Shown here in pieces: positions 63,690 through 64,000 of a stretch of DNA of 64,000 nucleotides. The DNA lies in NCBI GenBank assembly GCA_029204225.1, contig CM055106.1, positions 15,757,278 through 15,821,277 on the forward strand, given 5' to 3'. The stretch's first letter is position 1, and each line of letters begins with the position of its first letter. The notes beneath the pieces are model-generated. The model was not told the origin of the DNA. It saw nothing but the letters and a program-made list of their open reading frames with translations, and did not search any database. Origin of the DNA: Diphasiastrum complanatum. Taxonomy: Eukaryota; Streptophyta; Lycopodiopsida; Lycopodiales; Lycopodiaceae. Made by a program: the position numbers and the translations under genes.

Positions 63690-64000
63690 CTCACAAAGAA
63701 AAACAGATGAGAGAGAGACGAGAGGGCAGAAGCAGATTTACGACAAAAATGAGAGAAAATTGACACCACCGAAAAATGGATCGAACCAAAACAATGAAAA
63801 TCCCAAAACAAAGAACCAGAGAAGAAAAGGTATTTGATCATCAGCACTATCCGCCACCGGTAGACATGGAGGAGTTTAACCCACCCACTTGGATGTCACC
63901 CACATGTCAAAACTGAGAGCGGTTCATCATTAGCAGCTTACGTGCATAATTTGAACATTTTTTGAACCATCCAACGGTCGTGGGCTTTCTAAAAGATTGG
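63690..64000 (-). promoter_or_regulatory. Paralogous copy of the RZ-1 5'-UTR/promoter region
   Basis: Shares with 28100-28385 the blocks agaagcagatttacgac, atggatcgaac, ccaaaacaaag, tggaggagtttaacccnccc, ttggatgtcaccca and gaaccatccaa-ggtcgtggg, in the same order and strand. The G-box of the RZ-1 copy (CACGTG) is CACATG here (63901-63906). It lies upstream of the minus-strand methyltransferase exon and runs to the window edge. Confidence 0.75.

Overview
The window looks like nuclear DNA of a large, repeat-rich plant genome. A fern or another early-diverging vascular plant is my best guess, from the mix of an intronless P-class PPR gene, an RZ-1 type RNA-binding gene with a canonical split RRM, chromovirus, copia, tRNA-Asp-primed, Penelope-like, R2-like and hAT debris, and abundant (CT)n tracts. 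This placement is inference. Nothing in the sequence is bacterial or organellar.

Only a few loci look like host genes: an RZ-1 glycine-rich RRM/CCHC protein on the minus strand (exons 24849-25481 and 27832-27942), a 971-residue mitochondrial-type PPR protein (46038-48953, +), and a HEMK2/N6AMT1-type methyltransferase exon (59970-60627, -) carrying two one-base frameshifts. Fragments include a class III peroxidase exon (37839-38041, -), a possible BAHD acyltransferase piece (about 35530, -), and an unidentified locus with a TATA box and presequence-like N terminus (38184-38668, +).

The rest is mostly retroelements. From 1 to 10 kb, a copia pol gene is split by a 5.2-kb gag-only LTR element bearing three LTRs, the third inverted, so both outer ends are U3 ends inside one 5-bp target duplication. 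From 10 to 24 kb there are a SINE, a palindromic minisatellite, copia fragments, a second tRNA-Asp-primed LTR, and several two-copy tandem duplications. From 24 to 28.4 kb lies the RZ-1 gene. From 30 to 33 kb lies a copia tail plus LTR that contains a head-to-tail junction of DNA now found on the two sides of another copia element at 51-56 kb. From 33 to 37.5 kb there are R2-like non-LTR fragments, one pair convergent. From 39 to 44 kb there are copia gag, a chromovirus end and a second gag-like element. After the PPR gene come an hAT transposase tail, the copia element, a minus-strand tRNA-iMet-primed element, and a second SINE copy.

The RZ-1 upstream/5'-UTR region (about 28100-28385) has a clear paralogous copy at the right end (63690-64000) in the same orientation, upstream of the methyltransferase. 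Genes here do not form a pathway; the links between regions come from transposition, duplication and end-joining. No new multigene system was found. The strongest unusual signals are the inverted-LTR insertion, the circle-like junction with a templated filler, the duplicated 5' region, and the G-rich target predicted for the PPR protein.
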